A stretch of 64,000 bases of DNA from Levilactobacillus zymae DSM 19395 (GTDB lineage: Bacteria > Bacillota > Bacilli > Lactobacillales > Lactobacillaceae): assembly GCF_001434115.1 (NCBI RefSeq), contig NZ_AZDW01000032.1, positions 81,033-145,032 on the forward strand, in the 5' to 3' direction. The translations under genes and the position numbers were made by a program. The stretch's first letter is position 1. Every line of letters begins with the position of its first letter. The notes beneath the pieces are model-generated. The model ran no database searches, was not told the origin of the DNA, and worked only from the letters and a program-made list of their open reading frames with translations. Below, one piece after another: positions 8,001 through 15,939 of this stretch.

Positions 8001-9302
8001 ATGGCAGAACAAGTGAGTCGACTCGGCCAGTGGGTCATTGCGGGAGAACTGCGCTGGCGCAAGTTGCGACAGGTCCGCGTGGTGCTGACGGCGCTACGGG
8101 TGATTTTTCCGTTGGTGCTGATTGGGACCTTGGCCGATCTGGTGAACCGGAGTTGGTTAACGCCCACGGGTTACTATTATCAGACGTTACACGTGACCAC
8201 CTGGCTCTTGCGTCGGACCCGCTTACAACAGGGCATTTTATTGATTCAAACGGGCGCCCTGGGGTTGGCTGTGTTGGGGGTGGCGTTTGCCGTGAGCTAC
8301 CTCTTGGTGGCCGGTGTGACGCGGCGAACCAGTGACCGGTTGATGGGCGGGGGACTAGCCGTCCTAGCCCTGGAATTTTTAAACGTGACCCCGGCCACCT
8401 TACGCGCGGGCCGGCCCCTCGAGTGGGCGGCAATGAATTTAGGCCTGCCGGGGCTAGCCCTAGGCATCGTGGTCGGACTATTGGTCGGCAACCTTTATCG
8501 CTGGGGCGTTCGGCGCTGGCACCATCCCAGTGATGCGCTGATTCGGCCGCTCACGTTGGGCACCTTAGGTGTGCTGTTGACGGCGTTCGTGAGCTTATTA
8601 TGGCTGATGCGGGGCCCTGTGGACACCACTTTCGGGCCGGCCGCCTGGTTGCGCTCGACGTTGACCGGTGCGAGTGACTGGCCCGCGCTTTTAGGCGTGA
8701 GTGTGCTGAATGGTGGGGTCGCCTGGTTAGGGAGCTTGAGCCCACTGCCGAGTACCCCGCAACAGGCTGCGATGGCCGCCCAGAATCTGGCGACGGTCTT
8801 AGACACAGGTAGCTGGCACTTGCCCCACCCGCTGACGGGCCAAACCATCTTGCAGGCCTACGCTAACATGGGTGGGCCGGGGATGACCCTGGGCTTACTG
8901 TTGGCCATCTTTTGCGTGACCCACAACGCCACACAACGGCACGTTGGGTGGCTGAGCGTGCTGCCCGTGCTAGGCAACTTTAACGCACCTCTCTTGGTGG
9001 GCTTACCGGTGGTGTTAAGTCCGGTGTTCCTGTTGCCGTTCTTGTTAGCTCCAGCGGTCTGCTTATCGTTAAGCAGCCTCTGCCTAGCGTTGCACTGGGT
9101 TCCCGCCTCGGCCTACGCGTTTGCCGTGGGGACGCCCGGTCCGCTGATCAGCTATCTGGGGACCGGCGGCGCTTGGTCGGCGCTGGGATTAGCCGTGGTT
9201 AATCTCGGGTTGAGTACGGCCATTTATTACCCCTTCGTGAAGTGGGCGGCTATGGCCGATCGACAGCTGTCTGAGGAGGCGACCAATGATGCGATGGGTT
9301 AA
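8001..9302 (+). CDS. divergent PTS EIIC-like membrane protein (cellobiose/lactose family), orphan
   Basis: 433 residues with about ten hydrophobic helices. The C-terminal half shows the EIIC cellobiose-family pattern: GGPGMTLGLLLAI, then a block ending NFNAPLLVGLPVVLSP and LLPFLLAP. In family members the latter reads NINEP(I/L), with the Glu contacting sugar; here Ala replaces it. The GIHG histidine also appears changed (LNGG in LLGVSVLNGGVAWLG). No EIIA, EIIB or glycosidase is nearby. I started at the ATG with GGGGG eight bases upstream; an in-frame GTG at 7944 has no ribosome site. It may be a facilitator or have lost PTS function. The next gene overlaps its 3' end. Confidence 0.7.
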   Translation: MAEQVSRLGQWVIAGELRWRKLRQVRVVLTALRVIFPLVLIGTLADLVNRSWLTPTGYYYQTLHVTTWLLRRTRLQQGILLIQTGALGLAVLGVAFAVSYLLVAGVTRRTSDRLMGGGLAVLALEFLNVTPATLRAGRPLEWAAMNLGLPGLALGIVVGLLVGNLYRWGVRRWHHPSDALIRPLTLGTLGVLLTAFVSLLWLMRGPVDTTFGPAAWLRSTLTGASDWPALLGVSVLNGGVAWLGSLSPLPSTPQQAAMAAQNLATVLDTGSWHLPHPLTGQTILQAYANMGGPGMTLGLLLAIFCVTHNATQRHVGWLSVLPVLGNFNAPLLVGLPVVLSPVFLLPFLLAPAVCLSLSSLCLALHWVPASAYAFAVGTPGPLISYLGTGGAWSALGLAVVNLGLSTAIYYPFVKWAAMADRQLSEEATNDAMG

Positions 9303-10104
9303 ACGTTATCGGGGGTTAGGCGTGATTTTGGCGGTAATCCTGTTACTCAGCGTTCCCGGTCTGTTCTGGCGATCGGAGCAGACCCGGGCCGCGCGGGCTA
9401 ACTACCGGAGCGCCATGGCCCCGGTGATTCTGGTGCCGGGGTCGAGCGCCACGCAGAACCGGTTCAACCAGCTGGTCAAGGAACTGAATACCCAGACCAA
9501 GACCCAGCACAGCCTCTTACGTGTCGAGGTCAAAACCAACAATCAATTGGTCTATAGCGGGGCGATTCGGCGGGGCGACCGGCAACCGTTTATCGTCATC
9601 GGGTTTCAGAACCGAGCCGACGGGTTGACGAACATTCGCAAGCAAGCGGCCTGGTTTGCCGTGGCGTTTCAGGCCCTCCAAAAGACCTATCATTTTAACC
9701 ACTTCTCGGCCATGGGGCACTCGAACGGGGGACTGGTGTTGACGTTGTTCATGGAAAACGCGATGGCGAAGACCGGGGCCCACGCCGACCGGTTGATGAC
9801 CATCGCCTCGCCGTTCAACCTTGAGGAAGCCGACCCCAAGGTGGATACGCCGATGTTCACCCAATTGGTGGCCGGCCGCCAGCATCTTTCTAAAGACCTG
9901 GTCGTCTATTCGTTAGCCGGCAGCCAGTCGTATACCGGCGACGGTATCGTTCCGTTTGACAGTGTTGATCGGGGTAAATACATCTTTCAAAAACAGGTCA
10001 AGAGCTTCACGCAGATCACCGTGAGTGGGGCCAACGCCAATCACGCTAATTTGCCGGAAAACCAACAGATCGTCCGTCTGATTCGCCAGGATCTTTTGGA
10101 CTAG
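9286..10104 (+). CDS. membrane-anchored alpha/beta hydrolase, DUF915 type
   Basis: 272 residues. One N-terminal transmembrane segment (11-27) would place the catalytic domain outside the cell. The nucleophile is in GHSNGG (Ser146), the acid in GDGIVP (Asp219) and the base in NHANLPEN (His253), the usual DUF915 arrangement. The substrate is unknown; cell-surface ester or lipid hydrolysis is plausible. The ATG overlaps the preceding EIIC-like gene by 17 bases and has a GAGGAGG site inside it, so the two are co-transcribed. Confidence 0.82.
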   Translation: MMRWVKRYRGLGVILAVILLLSVPGLFWRSEQTRAARANYRSAMAPVILVPGSSATQNRFNQLVKELNTQTKTQHSLLRVEVKTNNQLVYSGAIRRGDRQPFIVIGFQNRADGLTNIRKQAAWFAVAFQALQKTYHFNHFSAMGHSNGGLVLTLFMENAMAKTGAHADRLMTIASPFNLEEADPKVDTPMFTQLVAGRQHLSKDLVVYSLAGSQSYTGDGIVPFDSVDRGKYIFQKQVKSFTQITVSGANANHANLPENQQIVRLIRQDLLD

Positions 10105-10107
10105 AGG

Positions 10108-10136
10108 TTCACTTTTAAAATCGTAACGAGTAGACT
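10108..10136 (+). promoter_or_regulatory. candidate promoter
   Basis: TTCACT and TAGACT are separated by exactly 17 bp, ending 22 bases upstream of the HAD gene at 10159. Confidence 0.4.
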
Positions 10137-10158
10137 GAGGTTAACTGGAGGTTAGACC

Positions 10159-10974
10159 ATGATCAAGATGATTGCGCTCGATTTAGACGAGACGTTACTG
10201 AATACCGATAAGACGATTAGCGAGAAAAACGTTGCCACCCTACAACGCCTGCATCAGGCGGGCATGAAGGTGGTCTTGTGCACCGGCCGGCCGATCAATG
10301 CCATCTGGGGCTACATTAAGCAGTTAGGCTTAACGACCCCGGCCGACTTTACGATCACCTTTAACGGGGCTCTGGTGGTGAACAACGTCACCCGGGAAAC
10401 CCTGGCCCAGAGCGGATTGAAGCACCGCGATTTTGAACTGTTACACGTATTTGCGGCGGCTAATGGTTATCCGTTAGACATTCTGGACTTCGAACAGGTT
10501 TACCCGATTGCCGACTTGACCCCATCCGTGTACCAGCAGATGTTAAAAGCCCCGATGGCCTTTACCCCGACGGACTTTGCCAACTTGCCGGACCACCTCT
10601 ACAGTAAGGCAGTCATGGCCACGGACGCCGCGGTCTTAGACCAGGTCGTAACCAACTTGACGCCAGACTTGAAGCAGCAGTACCACGTGGTGCGGTCCCA
10701 ACCGAAGATCTTGGAATTCTTGGCGGCCGACATGGATAAGGCCGTGGGCTTGGGCCAGTTATTGACCCACTTCGGCTGGAACTTTAGCAACCTGATGGCC
10801 TTCGGGGATGCCGAAAACGATTTGGGCATGATCAAGGCCGCCGGCGACGGGGTCGCGATGTTGAACGGGCAGCCCGAGGTCAAGGCGGCGGCGAACCATC
10901 AAACGCCAACGGCCAATAATGACGCCGGAGTGGCCGCTTATCTGCAACAGGTTTTTGAAGACGCTATCAATTAG
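10159..10974 (+). CDS. HAD-superfamily sugar phosphatase, Cof/YidA-like
   Basis: 271 residues. Motif I DLDETLL (8-14), motif II TGR (LCTGRP), and the metal motif GDAENDLGMI near residue 219 are all intact, with a C2-type cap in between. Members of this group (YidA, YwpJ) hydrolyse sugar and nucleotide monophosphates in the cytoplasm. ATG start with a TGGAGG site. It is a second Cof-type enzyme within 3 kb, but the two are not close duplicates. Confidence 0.88.
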   Translation: MIKMIALDLDETLLNTDKTISEKNVATLQRLHQAGMKVVLCTGRPINAIWGYIKQLGLTTPADFTITFNGALVVNNVTRETLAQSGLKHRDFELLHVFAAANGYPLDILDFEQVYPIADLTPSVYQQMLKAPMAFTPTDFANLPDHLYSKAVMATDAAVLDQVVTNLTPDLKQQYHVVRSQPKILEFLAADMDKAVGLGQLLTHFGWNFSNLMAFGDAENDLGMIKAAGDGVAMLNGQPEVKAAANHQTPTANNDAGVAAYLQQVFEDAIN

Positions 10975-10987
10975 TGAAACGCCTTAA

Positions 10988-11016
10988 CTGACAAGTGGGG
11001 TCGAATGTGGCACACT
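10988..11016 (+). promoter_or_regulatory. candidate promoter of the secreted protein gene
   Basis: CTGACA (one mismatch to the -35 consensus), 17-bp spacer, then CACACT preceded by TGTGG, an extended -10 context. Confidence 0.5.
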
Positions 11017-11053
11017 AAATGAAACAGCTAAGAAACTTAAGGAGGAAATTGTG

Positions 11054-11707
11054 ATGCGTTTATGGGCGAAGGTCAGCATGACCGTGTTGGTTGCGGGAAC
11101 CATGGGGGGCGTGTTAACGCCGAGCGTGGCGAGTGCGAAGTCCACGACCAAATTTGTTAACCGAGATCTGCAAAGTTACTACAAGAGTGCTAAGGCCAAG
11201 AGTGCCTTTCATTTTGCCACGATTCAATCCACGACGAACAGTAAAAAAGCGGCCACGATGCTGGTCATGGGGGACTTTGGGAGCGACCCCAGCGTGAAAT
11301 ACGGGGCACTGACATCGTTGAAAATGAGCAAGAACAACAAGGTCTTAACCACCAAGTACCGGATATTAAACTTCAAGCAGTCGGGGGATAAAACCACCAC
11401 GTCGCTATCCAAGAAGACCTACACCTTCAAGTTGACCAAGAAGTCGACGAATAAATTCAGCGCTAAGCTGACGGGGACCAAGGCCAACCGGCGTTTAGGG
11501 ACCAGTGGGAAGACCTACACGTACACGCGAACCAAGACCAGTCCGGCCAAGGCTTACGCCACGAAGTACGTTCAACCAACGATGTATCAGAAGTACCTGA
11601 AGGCGTTTGATTCGATCGACGCCACGCAGGCTCAAAAGGAACAGGTGGCCACCAAGTACGCTAACGATGCGGTGACGACCATGGTGAAGAACTTTAACGT
11701 TAAATAG
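11054..11707 (+). CDS. secreted protein of unknown function
   Basis: 217 residues. A signal peptide with cleavage after ASA (about 25-28) is followed by a basic, Lys/Thr/Ser-rich domain with beta-like alternation and a helical C-terminal tail. No lipobox, LPxTG or catalytic motif is visible. A strong AAGGAGG lies eight bases before the ATG; a GTG one codon upstream is possible. It has its own promoter and terminator, so it is monocistronic. I do not recognise the family. Confidence 0.7.
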   Translation: MRLWAKVSMTVLVAGTMGGVLTPSVASAKSTTKFVNRDLQSYYKSAKAKSAFHFATIQSTTNSKKAATMLVMGDFGSDPSVKYGALTSLKMSKNNKVLTTKYRILNFKQSGDKTTTSLSKKTYTFKLTKKSTNKFSAKLTGTKANRRLGTSGKTYTYTRTKTSPAKAYATKYVQPTMYQKYLKAFDSIDATQAQKEQVATKYANDAVTTMVKNFNVK

Positions 11708-11762
11708 ACGCGTGGTTTTAATTCCGGGCTCGAGTAAGTCCGTAAATCGAAAATCAGCCAAC

Positions 11763-11802
11763 AAAAAATCCAGCGGGTCCGCGAAGACCGACTGGATTTT
11801 TT
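11763..11802. terminator. bidirectional terminator
   Basis: AAAAAATCCAG and CTGGATTTTTT flank an inner GGTC/GACC stem. It serves the plus-strand gene at 11054 and the minus-strand nucleoside hydrolase. Confidence 0.8.
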
Positions 11803-11831
11803 CGATTTAAGCCGCAACTAAGCAGACTTAA

Positions 11832-12788
11832 TTAGTTTTGCTTGAAGAGGTTGGTTAAGTAGTCCATGAACGTCTTTAAGTAACGGTCCGTGTCGACTTG
11901 GACGGAAACCTTGACGTTCGTTGGTTCGTTCAACCGGTTATCGTCACCGATGGTCCGACCGTAATCTTCCTTACCATACTTGACCAGCATGTTTAGGTCC
12001 AAGGTTTGGACGAAGGATGGGTCTAAGGCCACCCCAACGGCTAATGGGTCGTGTAAGGCACAGCCACCCAAGTTGTCGTTGAATTGACGGTAGGCTTCGA
12101 TGTAGTAGTCGACGATGTCGGCAAACTTTTCACCAGACTTAGTGCCCAGGTCACGCCATTGTTGGGTTTCCTTGCGGGTCAATAAGGTCCGTAAGGTGAC
12201 GTCCAGGCCAACCATCGTGGAGTGCAATGGGCTGGTCAAAACGGCGTTAGCGGCTTCGGCATCCTGGTTGATGTTGGCTTCGGCAACGAAGGTCACGTTA
12301 CCGGGAACGGTCAAGGCACCGCCCATGAAGGTCACGTTACCAATTTCCGTGGCGATTTCTGGGGCCTTCTTCAAAGCCGCAGCCAGGTTGGTCATGGGAC
12401 CAGTGGGTACTAAGGTCAAATCTTTACCGTATTGGTGCACTGCGTCGATCAAGAAGTCCACTGCGGATTCTTTTTCGATGGGCCGCTTCGGGTCGGGTAG
12501 GTCGACTTGGCCAATCCCGTTTTCCCCGTGAATGTTGGCACTGACCTGCATCCGGTCGAAGTGGTCACTCGTGGAAGAATGACTTTCCCCCACGTAGACG
12601 GGAATATCGGTGTGACCCAATAATTCCAAAATCTTTAAGGCGTTTTTGGCACCGTCTTCAACGTAGACGTTCCCGTAAGAACCCATAATCCCGATTAAAT
12701 CAACATCCGGGGCCCCCAAGGCGTAGGCGATGGCTAAGGAGTCATCGATCCCAGTATCTAGGTCCAAAATCATTTTACGTTTTGCCAT
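11832..12788 (-). CDS. nucleoside hydrolase (inosine-uridine preferring type)
   Basis: 318 residues, the standard length. The calcium-binding N-terminal signature DLDTGIDDSLA (8-18) is intact; further sites are TGPMTNLA, EANINQDAEAA (usually E-N-I-x-x-D-P-E-A) and the late HDP of CALHDPLAV. The enzyme splits ribonucleosides to base and ribose in the cytoplasm for salvage. ATG start behind GAGGGG. The promoter carries a palindromic operator, so induction by a ligand-responsive repressor is likely. Base preference cannot be told from sequence alone. Confidence 0.9.
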   Translation of the reverse strand: MAKRKMILDLDTGIDDSLAIAYALGAPDVDLIGIMGSYGNVYVEDGAKNALKILELLGHTDIPVYVGESHSSTSDHFDRMQVSANIHGENGIGQVDLPDPKRPIEKESAVDFLIDAVHQYGKDLTLVPTGPMTNLAAALKKAPEIATEIGNVTFMGGALTVPGNVTFVAEANINQDAEAANAVLTSPLHSTMVGLDVTLRTLLTRKETQQWRDLGTKSGEKFADIVDYYIEAYRQFNDNLGGCALHDPLAVGVALDPSFVQTLDLNMLVKYGKEDYGRTIGDDNRLNEPTNVKVSVQVDTDRYLKTFMDYLTNLFKQN

Positions 12789-12836
12789 AATTGTGTATCC
12801 CCTCTGTAATCCATAGTTGGCTATGCGCCTAACTTA

Positions 12837-12865
12837 ACTATAATGTAACGGGTTACATTCCGCAA
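12837..12865 (-). promoter_or_regulatory. promoter with palindromic operator filling the spacer
   Basis: Minus-strand TTGCGG and TATAGT are 17 bp apart. AATGTAAC-GG-GTTACATT (12842-12859, an exact 8-2-8 inverted repeat) covers the whole spacer and touches the -10. Repressor binding here would block RNA polymerase at the nucleoside hydrolase promoter. The regulator is not identified. Confidence 0.7.
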
Positions 12866-12979
12866 CCCTCGCCGGCATTTGTTGAAGGCGAGCAGACTTC
12901 ACGGTAAGATAGGTGGGGACGATTTTTGACCGCAGTTCGGCCTTAGGACCGGCCGCGGTTGCGCAAAGGAGGAGCGCTC

Positions 12980-14023
12980 TTGGCGAATAAAGAAACGGTC
13001 AAGCCGATTAAACGGCGGTTCCATTATCATAATCATCTGTTAGACGACGCCACGAAAGAAATGAACGAGTGGACCGGTGAAAATAAGGTGGTAGAAATCC
13101 ATCTGTTCGCCATGTTTTCGGAGGTTTTCAAGGCCCATGACCGCGACGATGCCGAATCCCTGTTTATCGTGGGGACGCGTAACACCACGCCGTCGCTCGA
13201 GGCGGTCTCCGTGACCCCAGTCAAGCCCTGGTTATTTTCCCGGGTGTTTGCCGTTTTAGGGAGTAGCTTTGTCCTGTTGGCCATTCTTTTTTTGGTCTTT
13301 CGGAGCAATAACGCGGTACCGGGGATGATCTTCATCGGGTCGTTGACCGTGCCGTTCTCGTTACTGATCATGTTTTTTGAAATGAACGTGTTTCAAAATC
13401 TCTCGGTCTACCAGCTCTTAACGATTTTTCTGGTGGGCGGCATCCTGTCGTTGGTGGCGACCATGATCCTGTATTCCCTGATTCCATCGGGGAACGGGAC
13501 TTCCTGGGAATCGGCGCTGATCGTGGGATTTATCGAAGAGACGGCCAAAATGTTGGTGATTGCCTTTTTCATCAACCGGTTCCACCTCAACTACATCTTT
13601 AACGGCTTGTTGGTCGGGGCGGCCATCGGGGCGGGATTTGCGGTCTTTGAGACGGCGGGTTACACCGGCCAGTACGGTCTGGTCACGTTACTGATGCGTA
13701 GTTGGCAAGCCATCGGGACCCACACCATCTGGTCAGCAATCATGGGCGCGGCAATTATTTTAGCTAAAGACCGCCATCAACCCGTGACGGGGAGTAACAT
13801 GGTAGCCCCGAAGTTCTTACGCTTCTACCTGTTAGCTATCCTGCTACACGCGGCGTGGGACTGGAACGCGCCGTTCGCGGTGTTGGACATGCTCTACTTG
13901 CAACAGTGGGTCCTGATCGCCATTGGCTGGTTAGCGATTTATATCTTGGTCAACGCCGGCTTACGGGAGGCCCGGACCCTTCAGGGGCAACGCATCTTAA
14001 AGGCGACTCAGTTGGGCCGGTAG
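12980..14023 (+). CDS. PrsW-family intramembrane protease
   Basis: 347 residues. About 95 cytoplasmic residues precede eight or so transmembrane helices. The PrsW signature EETAKM (EExxK) lies in the core, followed by GAGFAVFETAGY, a GTHTIWSAIMG block and HAAWDW, which carry the other conserved Glu and His residues. Bacillus PrsW cuts an anti-sigma factor; no such partner is visible here. The TTG at 12980 has AAAGGAGGA six bases upstream and is preferred over an upstream in-frame TTG that lies before this site. The 3' end overlaps the convergent gene at 14008 by 16 bases. Confidence 0.85.
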   Translation: MANKETVKPIKRRFHYHNHLLDDATKEMNEWTGENKVVEIHLFAMFSEVFKAHDRDDAESLFIVGTRNTTPSLEAVSVTPVKPWLFSRVFAVLGSSFVLLAILFLVFRSNNAVPGMIFIGSLTVPFSLLIMFFEMNVFQNLSVYQLLTIFLVGGILSLVATMILYSLIPSGNGTSWESALIVGFIEETAKMLVIAFFINRFHLNYIFNGLLVGAAIGAGFAVFETAGYTGQYGLVTLLMRSWQAIGTHTIWSAIMGAAIILAKDRHQPVTGSNMVAPKFLRFYLLAILLHAAWDWNAPFAVLDMLYLQQWVLIAIGWLAIYILVNAGLREARTLQGQRILKATQLGR

Positions 14024-14766
14024 AGAAAAGTAGCGATTTCCCGGTCGACCGGGCCACTTTCGTGTAAGAGCGAGTGTTCGACCTGCCAGAGGTGACCGTG
14101 CATGATTTTAAAGTGGTAGCTGGCCACGTGGCCGCGCACGAGCGAGTCGAGCCGGCGGGCGTCACTTAACGGCACCTCACCGTCGTTGGAGACCGCATCG
14201 ATCATACCGGCAAGGTTCAAGACCCGCAATTGCGGGTACTGCTGCGTTAACGGGGCAATTCCCGGAAAGTCGGCGCCGATGCACACCAGGTGAGTGACGG
14301 TCACGGGCGCCGGGTGCGCAAGGTTCAGGTAGGCCAGGGCGATGGTTCCGCCGGACGAATGACCCACGAAATTCACGTGGGTGATGTGGTAGCGGGTGGC
14401 CAGGTCGTTGAGGACGCCGACCAATTGGCGGGCTTCCCGTTGGGGGTGCGTATTATCCGCGAATAAGACGGGGACAACGGGATTATCGGCCCGCACCGCT
14501 CGAAGTTGTTCCCAGCTGACGTGCCCGTTGGTCGCCACGTGGGCGGTCAGACTGTGAGTGGCGACGTGCGGTTGACTGAGCGTCAGGGTCATACTGCGCA
14601 AAGACAGCCAGTTCCCACCGTCACCGGGTAGCAGTAAAGTTGCCGTTCTGGTCTGTTCCCCGCGAAACTGGTGTAGGGCCCGGTGGTGGGTCGCCCACGC
14701 GCCCGTGAGGCCGAAGATGATCACTAGACTGATACCAATGCTGATCCAATAAGCCCGATGGCGCAT
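14008..14766 (-). CDS. membrane-anchored alpha/beta hydrolase, DUF915-like
   Basis: 252 residues. N-terminal membrane segment (8-25) and an extracellular hydrolase domain with GHSSGG (Ser137), NDGEVP (Asp195) and the EHSLLHES histidine (231). This is the second DUF915-type protein in the window, only distantly similar to the one at 9286. AAAGGAAG lies seven bases before the ATG at 14766. It is convergent and overlapping with prsW. Confidence 0.82.
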   Translation of the reverse strand: MRHRAYWISIGISLVIIFGLTGAWATHHRALHQFRGEQTRTATLLLPGDGGNWLSLRSMTLTLSQPHVATHSLTAHVATNGHVSWEQLRAVRADNPVVPVLFADNTHPQREARQLVGVLNDLATRYHITHVNFVGHSSGGTIALAYLNLAHPAPVTVTHLVCIGADFPGIAPLTQQYPQLRVLNLAGMIDAVSNDGEVPLSDARRLDSLVRGHVASYHFKIMHGHLWQVEHSLLHESGPVDREIATFLYRPN

Positions 14767-14813
14767 ACCCAGACTTCCTTTCAACTTAAATTTAAAAATA
14801 TGGAGTGATGAAG

Positions 14814-15806
14814 ATGACTGAAACGTACGATATCACAATTATTGGGGGCGGCCCCGTGGGGATGTTTGCCGCCTTTTATGCGGGGATGCGTAACGCCAAG
14901 ACCCAATTGGTGGAAAGCCTCGCCGACTTAGGGGGGCAGGTCAACGCCCTGTATCCCGAGAAGACGATTCTTGACGTGGCCGGGTATCCGGCGATTCAGG
15001 GTCGGGACCTGATTGCGGCCCAGCGCCAACAGTTGGCCCAATTTCCCCTGACGATTCAAACGGGCGCCCCGGTCACTAACCTGCAACGGACCGCCGACGG
15101 GTTTACCGTGACGACGCCCAAGGGCATCACTCACAGTAAAACCGTGATCGTGGCGGTGGGTAACGGGGCCTTTGCGCCGCGACCGCTCAACGTACCCAAC
15201 GTCGATGGGTTTGTGGCGCGCGGTCAGGTCAGCTACAGTGTGCCGGATAAGGAACAGTTCCGGGGTCAACGGGTCCTGGTGGCCGGCGGGGGCGACTCGG
15301 CCATCGACCAGGCCCTGATGCTGGAATCGGTGGCCGACTCGGTCACGCTACTGCACCGACGTAACACCTTTCGTGGCTTAGAGCACATGGTCGACGTTTT
15401 GCACCAGTCGAGTGTGACGGTGAAGACGCCGTACCTGATTCGCGAACTGGCCGCTACGGCCGATGGGGCGGTGGACGTGACCATCAAGACGGTCGGCGCC
15501 GATACGGAAGAACATGTCATCGTGGATCGGCTATTGATTAGTTACGGTTTCACGTCTGACTACCACGTCATCGAGGGCTGGGACCTAGCCTTTGAGCGGG
15601 ACCGCCGGTTGATTGCGGTGGATTCGACCATGGCGACCAGCGTTCCCGGCGTCTTTGCGATTGGCGACGGGGCCACGTACACCGGGAAGCAACCGTTGAT
15701 TGCTACGGGATACGGTGAAGCGCCGATTGCGGTCCACCAGATTATGACGGACTATTTCCCAGACAAGCGCGGTCCGGTTCACAGCACGTCGTTGCGAGAA
15801 GGCTAA
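14814..15806 (+). CDS. ferredoxin/flavodoxin-NADP+ reductase, thioredoxin-reductase-like
   Basis: 330 residues, typical of the YumC/FNR type 2 group. FAD motif GGGPVGMFAAFYAG at the N-terminus, NADPH motif GGGDSAIDQA in the middle, and C-terminal AIGDGATY. The CxxC redox pair of true thioredoxin reductases is absent, which separates the two families. It transfers electrons between NADPH and ferredoxin or flavodoxin, for example for isoprenoid or ribonucleotide enzymes. The ATG at 14814 was chosen because TGGAG is eight bases upstream. Confidence 0.9.
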   Translation: MTETYDITIIGGGPVGMFAAFYAGMRNAKTQLVESLADLGGQVNALYPEKTILDVAGYPAIQGRDLIAAQRQQLAQFPLTIQTGAPVTNLQRTADGFTVTTPKGITHSKTVIVAVGNGAFAPRPLNVPNVDGFVARGQVSYSVPDKEQFRGQRVLVAGGGDSAIDQALMLESVADSVTLLHRRNTFRGLEHMVDVLHQSSVTVKTPYLIRELAATADGAVDVTIKTVGADTEEHVIVDRLLISYGFTSDYHVIEGWDLAFERDRRLIAVDSTMATSVPGVFAIGDGATYTGKQPLIATGYGEAPIAVHQIMTDYFPDKRGPVHSTSLREG

Positions 15807-15882
15807 CGGGGTAGTCATTTAGAGACTATCTTAAAATAACTATCTCGGAAACATTCTGCCTATACAATTTAATTATAGAACC

Positions 15883-15933
15883 AAAAACACCATCCCGGTA
15901 CTGGAGAACTCTCCAGAATTGGGATGGTGTTTT
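15883..15933. terminator. bidirectional terminator
   Basis: AAAAACACCATCCC and GGGATGGTGTTTT with an inner CTGGAG/CTCCAG stem. It lies between convergent genes and serves both. Confidence 0.88.
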
Positions 15934-15939
15934 GCGTGA

